From: Ga0077555 sp031406575
GTDB taxonomy: Bacteria; Pseudomonadota; Alphaproteobacteria; Rhizobiales; Hyphomicrobiaceae
Assembly (NCBI GenBank): GCA_031406575.1
Contig: JANOHP010000054.1
Coordinates: 1 to 37,619, forward strand
Direction of reading: 5' to 3'
DNA length: 37,619 bases
A program made the position numbers and the translations under genes. The notes beneath the pieces were generated by a model, which was not told the DNA's origin, did not search any database, and saw nothing but the letters and a program-made list of their open reading frames with translations. Below are positions 15,646-23,775 of the stretch, in pieces (positions within the stretch are counted from its first letter, which is position 1; every line of letters starts with the position of its first letter).

Positions 15646-16616
15646 GCACCGAGCCGCTGCTGCGCGTCGAACATCTGAAAAAACATTACACGGTGACCAA
15701 GGGCATTCTGTTCGCAAAAACGGTGGGGCACGTCAAAGCCGTGGACGACATTTCGTTCACGTTGCGGGCGGGCGAGACGCTGGGGCTCGTCGGCGAGTCG
15801 GGTTGCGGCAAGACCACCACGTCGAAATTAATCCTCAATCTCGAGGAGCCGACCGATGGCTGTGTGCTGCTCGACAGCAAACCAATCCACGGCCTCGAAG
15901 GCGACGCGCTGCGCGCCTTTCGCGCCACGGTGCAGGCGGTGTTTCAGGACCCGTGGTCCTCGCTCAATCCGCGCATGACGGTGGGCCGCACGATTGCCGA
16001 AAGCCTCATCGTCAACGGCTGGGACAAAGCCAAGATCGAGGCGCGGGTCGCGGAGCTGATGGGCCAAGTCGGATTGCGCGCGGAGCAAGCGACGCAATAT
16101 CCGCACGAATTCAGCGGCGGTCAGCGTCAGCGCATCGCGCTCGCGGCGGCATTGGCGTCACGGCCGAAGCTGATCGTTCTCGACGAGCCGATCTCCGCGC
16201 TCGATGTGTCGATCCGCGCGCAGATGATGAACTTGCTGAAGGACATTCAAGCCGCCGAAAACGTCGCCTATCTGCTTGTCGCGCACGACCTTGCCACCGT
16301 GCGCCACATGGCCGACCACACCATCGTCATGTATCTTGGCAAGATCGTCGAATATGCACCGACAAAATCGCTGTTCGACGATGTGCGCCATCCCTACACC
16401 AAGGCCCTCTTCTCCGCGGTGCTCATCGCGCGCCCCGGCGAGCAACACGAAGAAATCGTTCTGTCCGGCGAAGTCCCCTCTCCGCTCGATCCACCCAGCG
16501 GCTGTCGCTTCCACACCCGCTGCCCCTACGTGATGCCGCGCTGTTCTGGAGAAGAGCCCATATTGCGTGAGGTGGCGCCGAGCCACCGGGTGGCGTGTTT
16601 CTTGTTCGAGGGGTGA
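15642..16616 (+). CDS. dppF: Peptide ABC transporter ATP-binding protein, DppF type
   Basis: The second ATPase, 324 residues. Seen: Walker A GESGCGKT (51-58), VFQDPWSSLNPRMTVG, signature FSGGQRQRIALAAAL, Walker B LIVLDEPISALD, H-loop LLVAHDLATV, and the C-terminal oligopeptide-transporter domain with GCRFHTRCPYVMPRC. The start is ATG 15642-15644, which overlaps the dppD stop (ATGA) and has GGAGG eleven bases upstream; the reading frame stays open 300 bp further upstream only because it overlaps dppD. It is the last gene of the importer operon, so the set is complete (receptor, two permeases, two ATPases). Confidence 0.95.
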   Translation: MSTEPLLRVEHLKKHYTVTKGILFAKTVGHVKAVDDISFTLRAGETLGLVGESGCGKTTTSKLILNLEEPTDGCVLLDSKPIHGLEGDALRAFRATVQAVFQDPWSSLNPRMTVGRTIAESLIVNGWDKAKIEARVAELMGQVGLRAEQATQYPHEFSGGQRQRIALAAALASRPKLIVLDEPISALDVSIRAQMMNLLKDIQAAENVAYLLVAHDLATVRHMADHTIVMYLGKIVEYAPTKSLFDDVRHPYTKALFSAVLIARPGEQHEEIVLSGEVPSPLDPPSGCRFHTRCPYVMPRCSGEEPILREVAPSHRVACFLFEG

Positions 16617-16642
16617 GGCGCATCCCACGGATGGCTCCGCCT
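16616..16642 (+). terminator. Imperfect hairpin after the dipeptide ABC operon
   Basis: AGGCG-CATCC, a three-base loop, GGATG, a four-base bulge and CGCCT form an interrupted stem that begins at the dppF stop codon. No T run follows, so it is at best a weak or Rho-assisted terminator. Confidence 0.3.
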
Positions 16643-16749
16643 AAACAGTGGATCGATTCGATAAAACTGTAACTTCTTTCTCAACGCGATTTTTGGACTC
16701 GCTCCGTAGTCTGAGGGGATGCCGATCCAGCATTCCGAAGGAGTCCAGC

Positions 16750-17136
16750 GTGAACCGACACGTGCAAACGACCGCCATCCTCAGCACAGCCCTGCTGATG
16801 CTCGCCATATCTGGAGCGGTTGCTGACACCCGCGGTCCTATCTCTGCGACGGACGCCACGATCGATAATAGGGCGACAGGCCGGCCTGCCGTCGATTCAC
16901 CACCTCCACCCCCCGTCGATGGCGGCGGTTGGGATCTCAATGGACCCGATCCCACGGGGGCAGCCATAGACAACCGTTCGGTGAGCCAACCCCGACCCGT
17001 CGTCACGCCCAAACCGCCAGTTGCGACGACCCGTGGCGGTTGGGACGGTAACGGTCCAGAAGTAAGTGGAACCGCATTGCCACTCGATTTTTCCAGCTCC
17101 ATCCTCGTAGTGGTTCCCAGCGTCGCGCGCGAATAA
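16750..17136 (+). CDS. Small secreted protein with two internal GGWDxNGP repeats
   Basis: I do not recognise a family. Using GTG 16750-16752, preceded by AAGGAG at ideal distance (six bases), the product has 128 residues with a clear signal peptide (TTAILSTALLMLAISGAVA, cleavage near residue 25). The rest is low-complexity and proline-rich and consists of two copies of a unit of 35-37 residues: IDNR (38-41 and 73-76), a Pro-rich stretch, GGWDxNGP (59-66 and 96-103), then a Gly-Thr/Ala. The C-terminal DFSSSILVVVPSV is hydrophobic. An ATG at 16648 opens the same frame but gives no signal peptide at the N-terminus and has no ribosome site. It precedes the ADYC-domain gene by 38 bp on the same strand, so the two may be co-expressed envelope proteins. 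Confidence 0.6.
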   Translation: MNRHVQTTAILSTALLMLAISGAVADTRGPISATDATIDNRATGRPAVDSPPPPPVDGGGWDLNGPDPTGAAIDNRSVSQPRPVVTPKPPVATTRGGWDGNGPEVSGTALPLDFSSSILVVVPSVARE

Positions 17137-17174
17137 CCGACGCTTCCCCCACCCCCAGCGGCTGGACAGCATTC

Positions 17175-17975
17175 ATGCCGAACCTCGGGGTGCTTCTGTC
17201 AGCGGTCATCCTCGCTCTTATTCTGATCCCCCCGGACGCCGCGTCTGCCAACGCGCCACCTGAATCGCATGTGGTCGAGGCAAGCAACGGGCGTTTTCAC
17301 GCCGTCGCACCGGATGGTCGGACACTTCGCGGCGCCGATCTGAAGGGTACGACCTTCTTGATCGAGGTGCGACGCGGCCAGAGCGTTTTCGTTCGCATCG
17401 ACGACGTGGAAGTTGCACCAGAAAACGGCGTCGCACTCTACGTCCTATCGCACAGATCCAAGGATGCGGACGATTGGGCCCCCGTCTGCGGACCCGACCA
17501 GTACGGGAAGCGGCGCGGCCTTCCGCTACCGATGCGCGTCCTTCCGGGCAGCGCAACATCCGATGACAGGAGCTTCACGTTGGCCTGCACTTCCGGCGCA
17601 TACGGCAAGTGCATCATGCGCGGGTATCTGCCGTGGGCACAGAGCACGACTGGAACAGTGCTCACACCCTACTTCCAGGCCTGCGCGCGGATGATGATGG
17701 CCGACTACTGCGGCGACGGCACATCGTTCACGACCGAGGGCCGCCGCATCGACTCTTGGGACAAAATCGGGATAAGTGCACCCACGGGAACCGGTCTGAT
17801 CGAAGCGGCCTGGAACGCCGCGGGGCCTGTGTGCGTAACGCGCGCCCGCGCAGATACCATCCATCCGCTCGAGTCCGTGCTCGCTCAATGCCCCAGCCTT
17901 CGCAGCAAAGTGATTCCCGACTGCGAGGAGTTCGCGAGCGATGATGCCAATGGCGCGTTGATTTGGAACCGGTGA
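17175..17975 (+). CDS. Secreted ADYC domain-containing protein
   Basis: An exported protein of 266 residues: signal peptide at 1-26 (LGVLLSAVILALILIPPDAASA), then a globular domain rich in conserved cysteines (APVCGPDQYG, LACTSGAYGKCIMRGY, YFQACARMMMADYCGDG, AGPVCVTRAR). The string MADYCGDG is the motif that gives the ADYC domain its name; its function is not known. The spacing of the Cys residues suggests periplasmic disulfides. It also has FTTEGRRIDSWDKIG after the motif, as seen in this family, where ADYC is followed by a short strand-rich region. It lies just after the small repeat protein and converges with the EamA gene, with only 30 bp between. Confidence 0.75.
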   Translation: MPNLGVLLSAVILALILIPPDAASANAPPESHVVEASNGRFHAVAPDGRTLRGADLKGTTFLIEVRRGQSVFVRIDDVEVAPENGVALYVLSHRSKDADDWAPVCGPDQYGKRRGLPLPMRVLPGSATSDDRSFTLACTSGAYGKCIMRGYLPWAQSTTGTVLTPYFQACARMMMADYCGDGTSFTTEGRRIDSWDKIGISAPTGTGLIEAAWNAAGPVCVTRARADTIHPLESVLAQCPSLRSKVIPDCEEFASDDANGALIWNR

Positions 17976-18005
17976 AGCACGCTGGTAGATCATCGCAGCG
18001 GCTGG

Positions 18006-18923
18006 TTATGGCAGACGCCCCTGCGCTCCGTCCAACGCCTGCAGCACGACCCCCGTCAAAATCAGCGCGCCGCCCGCGATCACTGCCAGCGTGGTGGTTT
18101 CGTTGAAGAAGACGTAAGCCCAGATCGGGGCGGCGATGGTTTCGGTCTGGGCGAGCATGATCAGCGTGGCGGCGGGCACGACACCCGAGCCACGCGAGAA
18201 GAGGACGAGGCCCAACGAAAGCACCGCCGCGCCGTGCACGAAGGCCAGCGCAATGGCCTTGGGGTCCGCAATGAGCGGCGTGCCGCGCCACAGCAGCACG
18301 GCGAGACTGACGAAGAACGTGAGGATGCCGCACGTGACCAGCAGCGGATCGATGTCTTCGCGCCGCGCCCCACGGATCATCAACGAGTAAAGCGCGAACG
18401 TGAAGGCGCCGAGCAGCGCCATAGTGCGCCCGGTCCAGCCCGGGGCGCCCGCTGCCGCCTCGGCGTTCGTCAAGCCACTCATCAGGAGAACACCGGCGAG
18501 TGCCAAGATGATTGCGAACCCGCCCAAGAGGCCGATCCGCTCGCCGAGGACGGGTCGGGCGATGACGGCGGTCATCAGCGGGGCCAATGAGAACAGAAAA
18601 AACACCTCCGCGACTGTCGTCGCCTGGATGGAACTGACGAAGCCCACTTGGCTGATCACCATCGCGACGGCCGCGATCCACGCATAGCTCCCCATGTTGC
18701 GGATTTGCGTCAGAAGTTCCGCCCGGTGCTGCCACAGGCCGATGGCAGCGAGCACGCCGCCAAATCCCGCACCGCGCCACATCAGATAGCTCCAAGCATC
18801 GAGGCTCGCGGCGCCCCGGATGCACAGCACGCCCAGGCTGAGCACGAGGCCCGCCAGTACGACGAGGGCGCAGCCCGCCACGTACGAGCGCGCGGGAACT
18901 TGGGGAGGTGGCATGTCGCTCAT
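18006..18923 (-). CDS. DMT-superfamily transporter, EamA family
   Basis: An inner-membrane transporter of 305 residues with two EamA repeats and about ten hydrophobic helices. Seen: repeat 1 beginning at VAGCALVVLAGLVLSLG with FFLFSLAPLMTAVIARPVLGER, and repeat 2 with AAVLSLGLVLFSRGSGVVPAATLIMLAQTETIAAPIWAYVF (in parts: SRGSGVVPAATL and TETIAAPIWAYVFF) and a closing NETTTLAVIAGGALILTGVV. Family members export metabolites such as amino acids or nucleosides; the substrate cannot be read from the sequence. An ATG three codons inside the chosen start is an alternative. It converges with the ADYC gene and follows the HD-domain gene on the same strand. Confidence 0.88.
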   Translation of the reverse strand: MSDMPPPQVPARSYVAGCALVVLAGLVLSLGVLCIRGAASLDAWSYLMWRGAGFGGVLAAIGLWQHRAELLTQIRNMGSYAWIAAVAMVISQVGFVSSIQATTVAEVFFLFSLAPLMTAVIARPVLGERIGLLGGFAIILALAGVLLMSGLTNAEAAAGAPGWTGRTMALLGAFTFALYSLMIRGARREDIDPLLVTCGILTFFVSLAVLLWRGTPLIADPKAIALAFVHGAAVLSLGLVLFSRGSGVVPAATLIMLAQTETIAAPIWAYVFFNETTTLAVIAGGALILTGVVLQALDGAQGRLP

Positions 18924-19016
18924 CTTATGGGTGTCGAGTCGTGACGATTGATCGGGACGTGGCGCCGACGCCGTCGTCCGCCAGTGGACTTCAAGACGCG
19001 GTCTACAACTGGATCC

Positions 19017-19688
19017 TCAAAACGGCCGGTCGATCACGTATTTCCGATTGGCTGGCGGTACGGTTTCGGGTTTCAACTGCCCGCCGGCGAGCAGCGTGTT
19101 CCAGAACGTATAATCAGCCTGATGCACGATCATGCACTCGAGACTGCGCACCAGCAGCTCACCTTCACCCGAGTGCGCCATGGCGATATGCGCGATCTCC
19201 TCCGGCAGTCCGACCGTCAGACATACATGCGCGCCGAACGCCGGATGGCGAATGGAAGGCCGCCCGTACTGCTTCTGTGACGTCTTCCAGCGTTTGCGAT
19301 TGACCGGATCGAATTCCCAGGCCTTGCCCACATCGTGCAGCAGCCCGCCCGCGATGATCACGTCCATATCGATGGCGAGCTCGGGGTAGGTTCCCCCCAT
19401 CTCGCGAGCAATTCCCATCGCCAGCCGCGTGACACCGCGCAGATGGTCGGTCTGATCACCGCGTTTGGCTTCATTCACATCCGGGTTACCAGCAGGGGCG
19501 ATCTCGCGGATCGATTTGAAGCTGGACTGAGAGAGCGCATAGGCCCAGGCCTCGACCACCTTTGTCTGCAAGTCCACATCGCCGATCTGGGCGATCTCCG
19601 GCAGTTCCTCGCGCACGCGCCGCCGCAACGCATCATCGATCGGCCGCGTGCGAACGGTATGCGTCGACAGGGGTGGTTTTCTCGCCAT
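19017..19688 (-). CDS. HD domain-containing phosphohydrolase
   Basis: A cytosolic metal-dependent hydrolase of 223 residues. Seen: the HD ligand set with His82 (DQTDHLRGV), His118-Asp119 in GGLLHDVGKAW and a distal Asp192 in HQADYTFW, preceded by an all-helical N-terminus. This is the architecture of single-domain HD phosphohydrolases that act on nucleotides or similar phosphoesters. Start: ATG 19686-19688 with GGAG eight bases upstream; 37 further in-frame codons upstream look like non-coding sequence. It is divergent from the CaiB/BaiF gene at 19793 and shares a 104-bp intergenic region with it. Confidence 0.8.
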   Translation of the reverse strand: MARKPPLSTHTVRTRPIDDALRRRVREELPEIAQIGDVDLQTKVVEAWAYALSQSSFKSIREIAPAGNPDVNEAKRGDQTDHLRGVTRLAMGIAREMGGTYPELAIDMDVIIAGGLLHDVGKAWEFDPVNRKRWKTSQKQYGRPSIRHPAFGAHVCLTVGLPEEIAHIAMAHSGEGELLVRSLECMIVHQADYTFWNTLLAGGQLKPETVPPANRKYVIDRPF

Positions 19689-19735
19689 GTAAAGGTCTCC
19701 AGGGTGCGGCGGACTTAAGGGCGTCGAGTCGCAGC

Positions 19736-19763
19736 ATTGCACCGGGCGCCCCGGCCGTGCAAT
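19736..19763 (+). promoter_or_regulatory. Hairpin in the leader of the 19793 CoA-transferase gene
   Basis: ATTGCAC and GTGCAAT (19736-19742, 19757-19763) pair perfectly, with an inner CGGG/CCCG stem separated by a three-base bulge. It ends 17 bases before the ribosome site and lies in the region shared with the divergent HD gene, so it could be an operator or an mRNA structure. Confidence 0.3.
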
Positions 19764-19792
19764 CTCCGCCCGACACATGCGGAGAACTCCTG

Positions 19793-21007
19793 ATGACACA
19801 ACCCCACGGGCCCCTTCAGGGCGTCAAGGTCGTTGCCTGCTCGACGGCGCAGGCGGGCACGGTACCTTATATGCTGATGGCCGATCTCGGCGCCGAAGTA
19901 ATCAAGATCGAGCCGCCCGGCACCGGCGACAACTCGCGCACGATGTCCATTCTGCCGGGGATGCCCAGCAGCTTTTTCGAGACTAACAACCGGGGCGTAA
20001 AAAGCGTCACGCTGAATCTGAAGTCTGCCGAGGGCCGCGAGATCCTCAAGAAACTCGTCGCCCAGGCCGACATCTTCGGCCAGAACTACCGTCCGGGCGC
20101 AGCCGAAAAGAACGGTTTCGGCTACGAAGAACTCAAGGCAATCAACCCCAAGCTCGTCTATATCTCGATTTCGGGTTACGGCTCCAAGGGGCCGCACGCG
20201 GACCTGCCCGGCACCGACTCGATGGCGCAGGCGCTCGGCGGCATCGCACAAGCCTATGCTTCGCCCGGCCATCCCATGAAGACAGGCATCGCCTCCGTCG
20301 CCGATGAAACGTGTGCCATTCTGGCGTTCGGTGGGGCGCTCGCCGCGCTCACGCATGCGCGCATGACGGGCGTCGGCCAGAAGGTCGAGCTGTCGCTACT
20401 TGGCGGCATTATCCGCCTGCTCGGCTGGACGATCCAGACCACCATGTGGCGGGGCACCGATCCCGTGACGGGCCAAGCCCGCGTTGCCGGCACCAAGGAG
20501 CGGCCGGCGATGTCGGCCAGCTTCAACGATCGCAACGGCAAGCCGTTCGTGTTCCAGCTCGCGCGCGATCAATGGAAAGAAGCGATGACGTCGCTCGGCT
20601 TTTATGAACAGATCACGGCCGCTGGCTTCGGCCATCTCGGCGTGGCGATGGAATCGGACGCCAAGCGCGAGGAATTGTTGGCGCTGCTCGGCTGCTTATT
20701 CGCGACGGGCTCACGTGACGACTGGGTCGAGAAACTACGGGCAGGCGATATCGTATCGGCGCCGATCAACACCATGCTGGAAGCCGCCGTCGACCCCGAC
20801 GTGGTGGCCAACGGCTACGTCACCGAAGTCGATTATCCCGAGCACGGCAAACGCCTCAAAGTGCACGGCACACCCTGGCAGTTCTCGGAAACGCCCGCAA
20901 AAATCGGCGTCGCACCCGGCCTCGGCGCGCACAATGACGAAATGCTGGCCCGCGTCGGTTATAGTACCGCAGATATCGCAGGCTTCCGCGAGCGCAAGGT
21001 GATCTGA
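19793..21007 (+). CDS. CaiB/BaiF CoA-transferase (class III)
   Basis: A family III CoA-transferase of 404 residues. Seen: N-terminal LQGVKVVACSTAQAGTVPYML and LGADVIKIE-like DLGAEVIKIEPPGTGDNSR, FETNNRGVKSVTLNLKS, GQNYRPGA and ISGYGSKGP. Asp171 in SVADETCAILAFGGALAAL aligns with the catalytic Asp of the family. The substrate-contact segments differ from those of the other two CaiB/BaiF genes in the window, so it is neither a formyl-CoA transferase nor a racemase of the Mcr type; its acid substrate is unknown. Start: ATG 19793-19795 with GGAG eight bases upstream; an open frame of 77 codons upstream carries no family sequence. It stands alone on its strand, 160 bp before the deacetylase gene. 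Confidence 0.88.
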   Translation: MTQPHGPLQGVKVVACSTAQAGTVPYMLMADLGAEVIKIEPPGTGDNSRTMSILPGMPSSFFETNNRGVKSVTLNLKSAEGREILKKLVAQADIFGQNYRPGAAEKNGFGYEELKAINPKLVYISISGYGSKGPHADLPGTDSMAQALGGIAQAYASPGHPMKTGIASVADETCAILAFGGALAALTHARMTGVGQKVELSLLGGIIRLLGWTIQTTMWRGTDPVTGQARVAGTKERPAMSASFNDRNGKPFVFQLARDQWKEAMTSLGFYEQITAAGFGHLGVAMESDAKREELLALLGCLFATGSRDDWVEKLRAGDIVSAPINTMLEAAVDPDVVANGYVTEVDYPEHGKRLKVHGTPWQFSETPAKIGVAPGLGAHNDEMLARVGYSTADIAGFRERKVI

Positions 21008-21131
21008 CGGCGTTCGGCGATTTGCCGGTAGTTCTCAGTTTCGATCAAATGTCCGCAATACTACAGGTATGGGACAAAGCGGCAGCGCGGCGCCGCAGTT
21101 GCTTGCGCACTAACCGGAGCTGGTGCAGCGT

Positions 21132-21162
21132 TTCCCCGAAACATTTTCGAGATTCGGGGGAA
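21132..21162 (+). promoter_or_regulatory. Hairpin that can mask the ribosome site of the deacetylase gene
   Basis: CCCCGAA (21134-21140) pairs with TTCGGGG (21153-21159); the second arm contains the ribosome-binding G-run (21156-21160) located seven bases before ATG 21168. A competing local stem CGAAA/TTTCG (21137-21141, 21145-21149) uses part of the same first arm and would leave the ribosome site free. This suggests a translational switch; it is an inference from base pairing only. Confidence 0.4.
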
Positions 21163-21167
21163 TCTTC

Positions 21168-22082
21168 ATGCGCACGGGACAAACGATTTTTGCAGCAGTC
21201 GTGGCAGCCGGTCTCGGGCTCAGCGCGGTCGACGCGCGCGCCAACACGCCATGTCCCCATCCCAACGCCCTAGGCGTCGCGCGCACCGTCGCAATCGACA
21301 CGACGGGCGGGCCGGGTTTCGGTCTGTCGCAATATGCCATGCACGACTTCTTGTCGATGAAGGAAGTGGTGCTGACCTTCGACGATGGCCCCTGGCCCGG
21401 TACGACACGCGCGGTGCTCGAGGCGCTGGCGAAACACTGCACGAAAGCCACGTTCTTTCCGATCGGGAAGCACGCGCTCTGGCACCCCGCTATCTTGAAA
21501 GAAGTCGCCGAGGCGGGCCACACGGTCGGCAGCCACACGTGGTCCCATGCCATTCTGGGCAAGGTCAAAAACGACAAGGCGATCGAGGAAATCGAAAAGG
21601 GTTTCAGTGCGATCAAGATCGCGTTGGGCACCGCACCCGCTCCGTTCTTTCGCTTCCCGGCCCTCAACGATCCCAAGGATGCGCGCGCTTACCTTGCCAC
21701 CAGAAACATCGCGATCATGTCGCATGACCTCGACAGTTTCGACTTCAAGATGCGCAAGCCCGAGGACGTGATCAAGTCGGTGATGACGAAGCTCGACAAG
21801 ACGGGCAAGGGCATCATCCTGCTGCACGACTTTCAGCAGGCGACGGCAAAAGCCGCTCTGGACTTGCTCGGCGAACTGCACGCCAAGGGCTACAAGGTCG
21901 TGCACATGAAAGCCAAAGCGCCGATCGCCACGCTCGCCCAATTCGACGAAGCCGCGAAGGCCGAAGTCAAAGGCTCCGAAGTCGGCCAAGGCCGACCCAC
22001 CTCGATGGTCGTGCAAACGGTCGACGAGAACACGACACTCAAGCCTGCGCTGGTTCCAGTGACGGGGTCGATGAAGAAGTAG
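21168..22082 (+). CDS. Secreted polysaccharide deacetylase, NodB-type
   Basis: An exported carbohydrate esterase family 4 enzyme, 304 residues, which removes N-acetyl groups from chitin-like or peptidoglycan glycans. Seen: a signal peptide (TIFAAVVAAGLGLSAVDARA, cleavage near residue 25), then motif 1 TFDDGP (70-75, Asp72-Asp73), motif 2 Ser122-His123-x3-His127 in GSHTWSH, motif 3 FRFPAL (Arg162), and motif 5 IILLHD (His220). The catalytic and metal ligands are all present, so it should be active. A C-terminal tail of about 60 residues after the domain is Ala/Lys-rich. Start: ATG 21168-21170 after GGGGGA; a longer in-frame start at 21123 would place extra residues before the signal. It converges with the racemase gene. 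Confidence 0.9.
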   Translation: MRTGQTIFAAVVAAGLGLSAVDARANTPCPHPNALGVARTVAIDTTGGPGFGLSQYAMHDFLSMKEVVLTFDDGPWPGTTRAVLEALAKHCTKATFFPIGKHALWHPAILKEVAEAGHTVGSHTWSHAILGKVKNDKAIEEIEKGFSAIKIALGTAPAPFFRFPALNDPKDARAYLATRNIAIMSHDLDSFDFKMRKPEDVIKSVMTKLDKTGKGIILLHDFQQATAKAALDLLGELHAKGYKVVHMKAKAPIATLAQFDEAAKAEVKGSEVGQGRPTSMVVQTVDENTTLKPALVPVTGSMKK

Positions 22083-22132
22083 CTGCGCGAGTGCTGACAG
22101 CCTCACCGTAAATCAGCAAGGCTGCACACGTA

Positions 22133-23278
22133 TCACCGCTGCTTCACCGCCCCACTCGCCATCAGCCTCTCGATGCGTGCTGCGTCCACGCCCCAATCCG
22201 CCAGAACCTCGCGGCTGTGCTCACCGGCGTGGGCGGGGCCTTGGGTGATCGTGCTCGGTGTGCGCGTGAATCGGGGGGCGGGACCGGGTTGGACGACGCC
22301 ATCGACGGTAACGAAGGTGCCGCGCGCCACGTTTTGGGGATGGCGCGTTGCCTCGCTCATGCTGAGCACGGGGGCGTAGCAGATTTCTTTCTGCTCCATG
22401 ATCTCAGTCCACTGCTCCCGCGTTTTAGTCTTGAAAATGGCGGCCAGCCGCGCACGCATGGCGGGCCACTGGGTGCGGTCGGTTTGAGCGGGGAGTTTCG
22501 CATCGCCCAGACCCACGGTGGCCAGCATTTCCTTGTAGAATTGTGGTTCGTTGGAGCCGATGCAGATGTGCTGGCCATCGCTCGTCTCGTAGACGTTGTA
22601 GTGATGGCAGCCGCCGTCGAGGCGGTTCGACTCGCGCTCCTCGATCCACGCGCCCGCAGCAAGATAACCGAAAGCCGGTATCATCAGGGAAGCTGCGCCC
22701 TCCACCATCGAAGTGTCGACGATCTGACCTTTGCCGGAGCGCTGAGCCTCGATGTAGGCGGCCAGCACGCCGACGACCATGTAGAGGGCGCCGCCACCGT
22801 AGTCGCCGATGAGATTGAGTGGCGGCACCGGCCCACCCGCCTTGGTGCCGATCGTATGCAGGGCGCCCGTCAAAGCGATGTAGTTGATGTCGTGGCCCGG
22901 TGTGTGGGCGATCGGGCCATCTTGGCCCCAGCCGGTCATGCGGCCGTAGATAATTTTTGGATTGCGTGCGAAGGCGACATCGGGGCCGAGACCCAAACGC
23001 TCCATGACGCCCGGCCGAAAACCCTCGATCAGGATGTCGGCCTTGGCGCACAGATCGAGGGCGGCGGCGACAGCCTCTGGGTTCTTCAGATCGAGCGCGA
23101 TATTGCGACGGCCCCGCAGGGTGGTGGCAGTTGCCGGTGATTTCTCGGCGGCGCTGACGTTGGCCGCGCGGTCGATGCGGATCACCTCGGCGCCCATATC
23201 GGCCAGCATCATGCAGGAGAACGGGCCGGGGCCGATGCCTGCGAATTCGACGACTTTCACTCCGGACAGGGCGCCCAT
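22133..23278 (-). CDS. mcr: Alpha-methylacyl-CoA racemase
   Basis: Epimerises 2-methylacyl-CoA esters (R to S) so that branched acids, including sterol side chains, can enter beta-oxidation; 381 residues. Seen: GVKVVEFAGIGPGPF at the N-terminus and the catalytic residues of the Mycobacterium Mcr subgroup: His129 in TPGHDINYIALTG, Asp159 in LNLIGDYGGG and Glu244 in GSNEPQFYKEM. MTGWGQDGP and the C-terminal PAPRFTRTPS are also diagnostic. These features separate it from the other two CaiB/BaiF proteins in the window. Start: ATG 23276-23278 with GGAGGA upstream; about 160 further open codons upstream are not part of the family. It is divergent from the NIPSNAP gene across 114 bp. Confidence 0.93.
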   Translation of the reverse strand: MGALSGVKVVEFAGIGPGPFSCMMLADMGAEVIRIDRAANVSAAEKSPATATTLRGRRNIALDLKNPEAVAAALDLCAKADILIEGFRPGVMERLGLGPDVAFARNPKIIYGRMTGWGQDGPIAHTPGHDINYIALTGALHTIGTKAGGPVPPLNLIGDYGGGALYMVVGVLAAYIEAQRSGKGQIVDTSMVEGAASLMIPAFGYLAAGAWIEERESNRLDGGCHHYNVYETSDGQHICIGSNEPQFYKEMLATVGLGDAKLPAQTDRTQWPAMRARLAAIFKTKTREQWTEIMEQKEICYAPVLSMSEATRHPQNVARGTFVTVDGVVQPGPAPRFTRTPSTITQGPAHAGEHSREVLADWGVDAARIERLMASGAVKQR

Positions 23279-23392
23279 GGGTGGTTCCTCCAGCTTGGCG
23301 GGGGCCGCGTGCGTTCGCGGCCATTTGCAGGGATGGCGCCAGCCCACATCGTATCGGTATGATGGGCGGGCAGCCGATGACAGGAGAGTATC

Positions 23393-23719
23393 ATGGCACT
23401 TTACGAACTGCGCACCTACACACTCTATGTGGGGAAAATGGGCGAAGCGACGAAGCTCTACTCCGAGCTCGGTTATCCCGCGCTGGAAAAGGGCGGCCAC
23501 CACAAGAAGCTCGTGGGCTATTTCCAGGGCGACACGGGCACGATCAACCAGATCGTGCACATGTGGAGGTTCGAGGACGACGGCGACCGGCGCAAACACT
23601 GGGCGGGCGTGTTCGCCAACAAGGACTTCGTCGAGGGTTTCGCGTCCAAATTTCGTCCCCTCGTGATGTCGCAAGAGGTCAAACTGCTGACCGCCGCGCC
23701 GTGGGGTCCGCATCCCTGA
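23393..23719 (+). CDS. NIPSNAP family protein
   Basis: A small protein of 108 residues that matches the NIPSNAP fold (ferredoxin-like dimeric barrel). Seen: the N-terminal signature MALYELRTYTLYVGKM, LVGYFQGDTGTINQIVHMWRFEDDGDRR given here in parts (LVGYFQGDTGTINQIVHMW, RFEDDGDRRKHW) and a C-terminal PLVMSQEVKLL. Bacterial members occur beside catabolic genes but have no agreed activity. It is divergent from the racemase gene, which hints at shared regulation. A strong hairpin follows its stop codon. Confidence 0.85.
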   Translation: MALYELRTYTLYVGKMGEATKLYSELGYPALEKGGHHKKLVGYFQGDTGTINQIVHMWRFEDDGDRRKHWAGVFANKDFVEGFASKFRPLVMSQEVKLLTAAPWGPHP

Positions 23720-23744
23720 GGCGAAGCAGTGGCAAGTGGTGCGC

Positions 23745-23769
23745 CTGTGAGGTTTCGATGACCTCACAG
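23745..23769 (+). terminator. Terminator-like hairpin between convergent NIPSNAP and ugpC genes
   Basis: CTGTGAGGT and ACCTCACAG form a perfect 9-bp stem with a seven-base loop, followed by TTGT on the plus strand. It lies between the stops of two convergent genes and is symmetric enough to act in both directions, although neither side carries a long T run. Confidence 0.6.
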
Positions 23770-23775
23770 TTGTCC

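Noticed and set aside
14137..15717. A 526-codon open frame on the minus strand
   Set aside because: It lies opposite dppC and dppD, whose motifs are unmistakable; the antisense product is low-complexity and has no start signal.
22083..22132. CAGCCT/AGGCTG hairpin between the deacetylase and racemase genes
   Set aside because: The stem has six pairs with a 15-base loop and no T run, which is too weak to call a terminator.
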